A stretch of 64,000 nt of DNA from Chimonanthus salicifolius. Lineage: Eukaryota > Streptophyta > Magnoliopsida > Laurales > Calycanthaceae. The position numbers were made by a program, and so were the translations under genes. Below, piece by piece: positions 59,823 through 64,000 of this stretch (positions are counted from its first letter, which is position 1; each line of letters starts with the position of its first letter). The stretch lies in assembly GCA_013350335.1 (NCBI GenBank), contig CM023532.1, forward strand, positions 92,383,383 through 92,447,382. Reading direction: 5' to 3'. A model generated the notes under the pieces. The model was given only the letters and a program-made list of their open reading frames with translations, was not told the DNA's origin and did no database searches.

Positions 59823-62800
59823 TGTAATGGCCCGAAATTTTTAAATTAATATAAATGTGAATATTATTTATTTTAATGATGAAAATTGGAAAATTGGTGG
59901 AATAAATGGTAAATGGGCCAAAATTTGGACAAAGGCCCAAGTATGGCCCAATAGACTAATGTGTGGATTTAAAGTTATTTAAATGGGTCAAGAATGGTCA
60001 AATTGGGTCACATACCCATTTGGGACCTGATGGGTCAAAGTAGTTAAGCTCTAAGGTAAATGGGCTAGATGGAAGTGTAATTGGGCCATGGGCCCAATGG
60101 TGATCCATTTAGAGTGAATTCAATGAAATTAAATCACCTAAGTTAAGTTAAAAAATTAAACCAAGGTGATGTGGCCAAGTGGGACCCACCTCCACCTCAT
60201 CAAGTGAGGTGGCGTGTGGGCCAATAATTGGTGGGGCCGGACACCATGGTTGATTTGGTCAACCATGGGTGGATTTATAAAGATGATGGCTTAAGTAAAT
60301 GGGAATTAAAGTAACTAAAATATCTAAATATAAAATGATTAAAAATTATACAAATGAGGTGGTCAAAGTGGGGTCAAAGGGTGAAAACCAAATCACCCCA
60401 TCCCAAACCCAAAATAAAATACGTTGGGGCTTGGTGGTGGTTTAGATAACCACCACCATAAAGCAAATTAAATATCTAAAAAATATCTTAGGGTGGGTGA
60501 GATCATTAATGTAAAGAAAAATGGGGATAAGCCTTGATTCTTTTCTCATTTCTTATTCTCTCTTCATTTGTGCACTCTCCATTTTTCATTCTCCATGGTC
60601 GTCCCCTACATCCAAGTGAAGGAGAGAAAGAGAGCTAAGGAAAAGAGAAGAGAAGGAGAGAAGAAAGAAGTAGAAATTGGAGGGAAATCACTCTAAGGTG
60701 AGGGTTAACATCTTCCCTCTCATGGTTTTTTCTCTCTCCCTCTCTCACACAAACCCTAACATGGCCGATCCTAGGGTTGGGGATTTGCACCATTGATAAA
60801 GAATCTTGACCTATCAAAGATCAAGAGGAAGGAGAGAAGAGGCTACGGAGACTGACGGGAGCGACGGAGATCGGAGGAGACGACGGATTGTAAGTATTTC
60901 TTAAATAAGGAAATTTTGAATTTTTAGGGTTTAAGAATTGGAATTTATTTTTGTGAATTTAATGGTGGTTAGATAATTTTATGCTATGGATTTTAAAGCT
61001 ATCAAATGGAAGGAATGGAAGGTGGAGGAAACCCTAAATGGATGAATTAGGGTTAGGGAAAAGAAATAAGTAAAAGTATTAAATGTATGGTGTAATTTAT
61101 TAAATTGAGCATGGTAAGTAATGTATGATTTATTAGGGTTTGAAAAATGGAAGGCAATGAGGATTTCTAACTAATGAATTTTAGTAAATGAATGAATGTG
61201 GGAAAGTTTTAAAATGGTGTTATGATGAAAATGCAAAGAGGTGTATGGCCTTGAAAGGCATGGATGAAGTGAACCTTGAACCCTATATGGATGTAATGGT
61301 GATTAAATGATGGATTTAAAGGATTTATGTTGGATCTAAATGAAGTAAATGGACCCAAGAAAAATGGGAAATAGGCATCATGGATTCGGCCATGGTATAT
61401 GGCCGAACCCATGACCCAATGTTAGGTCATGTTATAGGCCAAATTTGGAATTATGCATGTGTTAAATCAATGGAAATGAGGCTAAGTTGAGGTTGATTTT
61501 TAATGATCTTGTAACATGGTTAGGGATCATTAATGGACCTAAGTTGTGGATCAATTTTGGGCTTAGGTAGGCATGAATGAATGAGTAATTGTTTATGTAA
61601 AAGGGGTAGTGGCAAAACCGTAATTAGTGGCCAAATTCAAGAATTCCATGGAAATTGATCATGGACTTAGGGGATCTAATGTAATAACCTTATAAGTGAT
61701 TGATAAAGCCTAGGGTGGCCGAATTTTAAGACTTATGGGATTAAAAGGTTTAATAGATGATATGGGACCCACAAAACCGAAATAGTGACCGGTTTTTCAT
61801 ATGGGCTTAGAAATGGTTAAAACATGGACTAATGATGAATGTGTAATAAGGTACTGGACATCGCAGGCGGTACGCGATCGGCGACCGGGTTTATAGAACG
61901 GAAAACGTAAAAGGACGCGGGTCGGTATTCGGTAGGATTCCTACCTTTTTGTAAGCCATGGATTTGGGTGATGTTTTCTTTAATCTATTTTGGAAATCAT
62001 GTGGTTGTCTTTAAGATAAGTTTTGGATTATGTATCATGTGATGTTTTACTCTAAATTATTTTGGAAATTATGTGAATGCTTATGATGGGTTTTGGATTA
62101 AATATTGTTGGATGGTTTCCCTTTGATTTAGTTGGTAATCTTGTAATTGTTTTACGATGGGTTTTATTACTATTGAATTTCATATATTACATGGCATATG
62201 ACATCTACATCTCATGCCTGTCATGGGAGGCATATGACAGGGGAAGGATGAAATGAAACCGGAGTCCATGCTCCGTCGGAGCGACCGATAAACATCATGG
62301 GGACATTTCACATATGTATTATTATACCTTGATGAGGCTTTGCCATCAAGGGGGGACTCTTGTAATTATGATACCTTGATGATGGTTTTCCATCAAGGGG
62401 GATGTTGTATGTATTGGTATACCTTGATGATGGTTTTTGCCATCAAGGGGGGACTCTTGTAATTATGATACCTTGATGATGGTTTTCCATCAAGGGGGAG
62501 GTTGTATGTATTGGTATACCTTGATGATGGTTTTTCCATCAAGGGGGGATGCCTAGTGTGGACCGCATCTTGATGAGGCTTTTCCATCAAGAGGGTCATA
62601 GCACGATGATGGTATGGATTTTATTTGGACACTATGGATGGTTGAAAAAGGGACATTGTAGAATGAGGATGAGATTGATGGGTGGGATTCATGACATAGA
62701 ACACCCATTGCATGACATTGCCCCAAGTGCATGGTTTTTCTATAATATTATCTGCATGCTGTTATTACTAATCCATGTGCTAGCCCTACTCGGAGTCCTA

Positions 62801-63314
62801 CTGGGCGCGTGTTCTAATGCCCTACTTCTACCCTAGCTGACGATGCAGGAGATGGCGGAACGGAAAGACAGGACGGGAGTCAAGCTTAGGAGCTTGGGAA
62901 GGCGGACTAATTATTTTGTTTAAGTTTATTTTGCGAAAATGTGTATTTGCATAATTTAGCTTGTTGGAAATGTAATAACTTAGATGTCTTGCTATGTTTT
63001 ATAAATTATTTTGGACAGTACAGTATGAGGGCATTTTAGTAATTTAATGGATATCTCTTCCCTGCTATCTGAAGATTGGTAGGATAGTGTCTATTATCAT
63101 CCGCATTGATTTTTATGTGTTGCGAACTTACTTTCTACGCGTGAACCGTACTTGTGGATTTATGTTCCACGCACGCGTAGGGTTGGCCAGTTAAGGGCCG
63201 GGCTTTAGAAGCTCGGAACTTAACTCGCGTCGTGACGTCCGTGCCCTTTGTCACTTTTGAAAAAAAAAAAAAAAAAGTAGACTCTGATTGTGGTGAAAAG
63301 GGGCGGGCGTTACA
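59823..63314 (+). mobile_element. Element B 3' LTR
   Basis: The same length as the 5' LTR. Differences seen by eye are single bases, e.g. near 60537 and 60557 (T/C), 60764-60765, 60852, 61314, 61778 and 61999; I saw no indel. It carries the palindrome at 61382-61410, the hairpin minisatellite at 62324-62601, and the A-tract near 63260. Confidence 0.95.
62324..62601. repeat. 48-bp hairpin minisatellite, 6 units (3' LTR of B)
   Basis: Copy of the array at 54573-54850, with the same unit order and number. Confidence 0.93.
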
Positions 63315-63738
63315 ACTACTCCCTGTACCAAGCTCTGTAGTTCATGCAATACATATGGTATAGTCACGTTGCTGTTGCTGTTTCCTTCTTCCTCTCGTCG
63401 GTATGAAGAGTCATTACCTTCCTCTTTGTACCGTCGATACGTAGGGTCACTACCCTCCTCCTCTCGTCGAGAATGATGTGATTCTTCCTCATTACGTGAT
63501 TTTTCATGAACTGATCTCTCCTCGTCATGAACTGACTGCTCCCGATCATGTACCGATTGCACCTTACAATCTTCTCACGTTGAGGTATCACTTTCCCTTG
63601 CGGCGTGATTATTAACACTTCCTCCTTCTTTTTGCCTTCTTGTCGTGTCCTTCTCTTTGATGCTCCTTCACCTATTCCAATTTGTAATACTTTTTCTTTT
63701 CCTTTTTGATTCTTTACAATCTTTTTCTGAGGCGCCAT
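63315..63738 (-). pseudogene. gag: Element C gag, N-terminal part
   Basis: Starts with ATG at 63738-63736 (MAPQKKIVKNQKGKEK), a basic N-terminus. A frameshift around 63560-63580 leads into a repetitive, charged segment (QSVHDREQSVHDEERSVHE; RREEEGSDPTYRR; YKEEGNDSSYRR) and then VLHELQSLVQGVV at the element B insertion point. The charged repeats match in position the acidic repeats of element A gag but differ in sequence. Confidence 0.88.
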
Positions 63739-64000
63739 TTCTTCCTATTCATGGAAACATCATAGACTTAATTTCCATTAAAACATATATTAAATGCCAT
63801 AAATCCTCATTAAAATCATAAAATCGCATACTTCATATAAATTCATGCTTCATCCTTGTACAAAGGTGGGTAGGGTGAAACAAAACCCTATAGAGAATAA
63901 AATGCACCCTTACAAAATAACCCTCTTTTTAATATCCCTTCATATTACTTCCTAGCCTAGTCTTCCTAGAAGATTTCGCATCATCAGCGAACTTGAAACG
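63739..64000 (-). other. Element C leader upstream of gag
   Basis: Non-coding DNA on the 5' side of element C gag on the minus strand; it should lead to a primer site and 5' LTR outside the window. No motif is identifiable. Confidence 0.6.

Larger units (their letters stand above)
52072..63314 (+). mobile_element. Element B: young non-autonomous Ty3/gypsy element, TSD actac
   Basis: 11,243 bp with two LTRs of equal length (3492 bp), an iMet primer site and a polypurine tract, flanked by perfect actac copies (52067-52071 and 63315-63319). Its removal restores the host gag frame. Inside, only a damaged integrase and chromodomain-like tail (58428-59760) are recognisable; gag, protease, RT and RNase H are absent, and 55578-58427 is non-coding. 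By eye the LTRs differ at about eight sites, so it inserted recently although it cannot make its own proteins. Confidence 0.95.

Overview
The window is flowering-plant nuclear DNA made almost wholly of LTR retrotransposons inserted into one another. The Ty3/gypsy coding motifs, initiator-Met-tRNA and Athila-type primer sites, LTRs of 2.5-3.8 kb and 5-bp target-site duplications (TSDs) all point to plant repeat-rich, probably pericentromeric, heterochromatin. I find no host gene, rRNA, tRNA gene or CRISPR array. The species cannot be named from this.

Layout, left to right. (1) 1-5130: a minus-strand Tekay-type LTR running in from the left, split by a minus-strand solo LTR (604-4046, TSD cacca). 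(2) 5131-5194: a 64-bp spacer. (3) 5195-20314: element A, a complete but decayed plus-strand chromovirus (Tekay/Del-like): LTR, primer site, gag, protease, RT, RNase H, integrase, chromodomain-like tail, LTR. Its RT is split by a chimeric solo LTR (10814-14476, TSD tgatc). (4) 20315-22330: remains of a minus-strand Ty1/copia gag. (5) 22331-23829: LTR-like non-coding DNA, then a minus-strand solo LTR (23830-27000, TSD tatac). (6) 27010-31390: Athila-type element 1 (gag, protease), split by a solo Athila-like LTR (28244-30994, TSD caagg). (7) 31390-64000: a stack of nested elements, each interrupting the one before. D (minus; gag and 5' LTR) carries a solo LTR (33261-37021, TSD aaatc) and is then cut by E (minus; 3' LTR and pol tail). 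E is cut by Athila 2 (plus; LTR to RT). Athila 2 is cut by C (minus; internally deleted). C is cut by B (plus; 52072-63314, TSD actac). D, E, Athila 2 and C all continue past the right edge.

Nothing here works together as a pathway; the logic is that of transposition. B is the youngest insertion: its two 3492-bp LTRs differ at about eight positions by eye. Yet it has no gag, protease, RT or RNase H, and its integrase is broken, so it must have been moved by proteins made elsewhere.

The most striking unexplained signal is a short palindrome, GGGTTCGGCCAT - short loop - ATGGCCGAACCC. It recurs more than 35 times inside several LTR families on both strands, up to eight times per LTR, downstream of a conserved splice-donor-like site. 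The LTRs also share an ordered set of conserved blocks and a minisatellite slot in which each family has a different tandem repeat.
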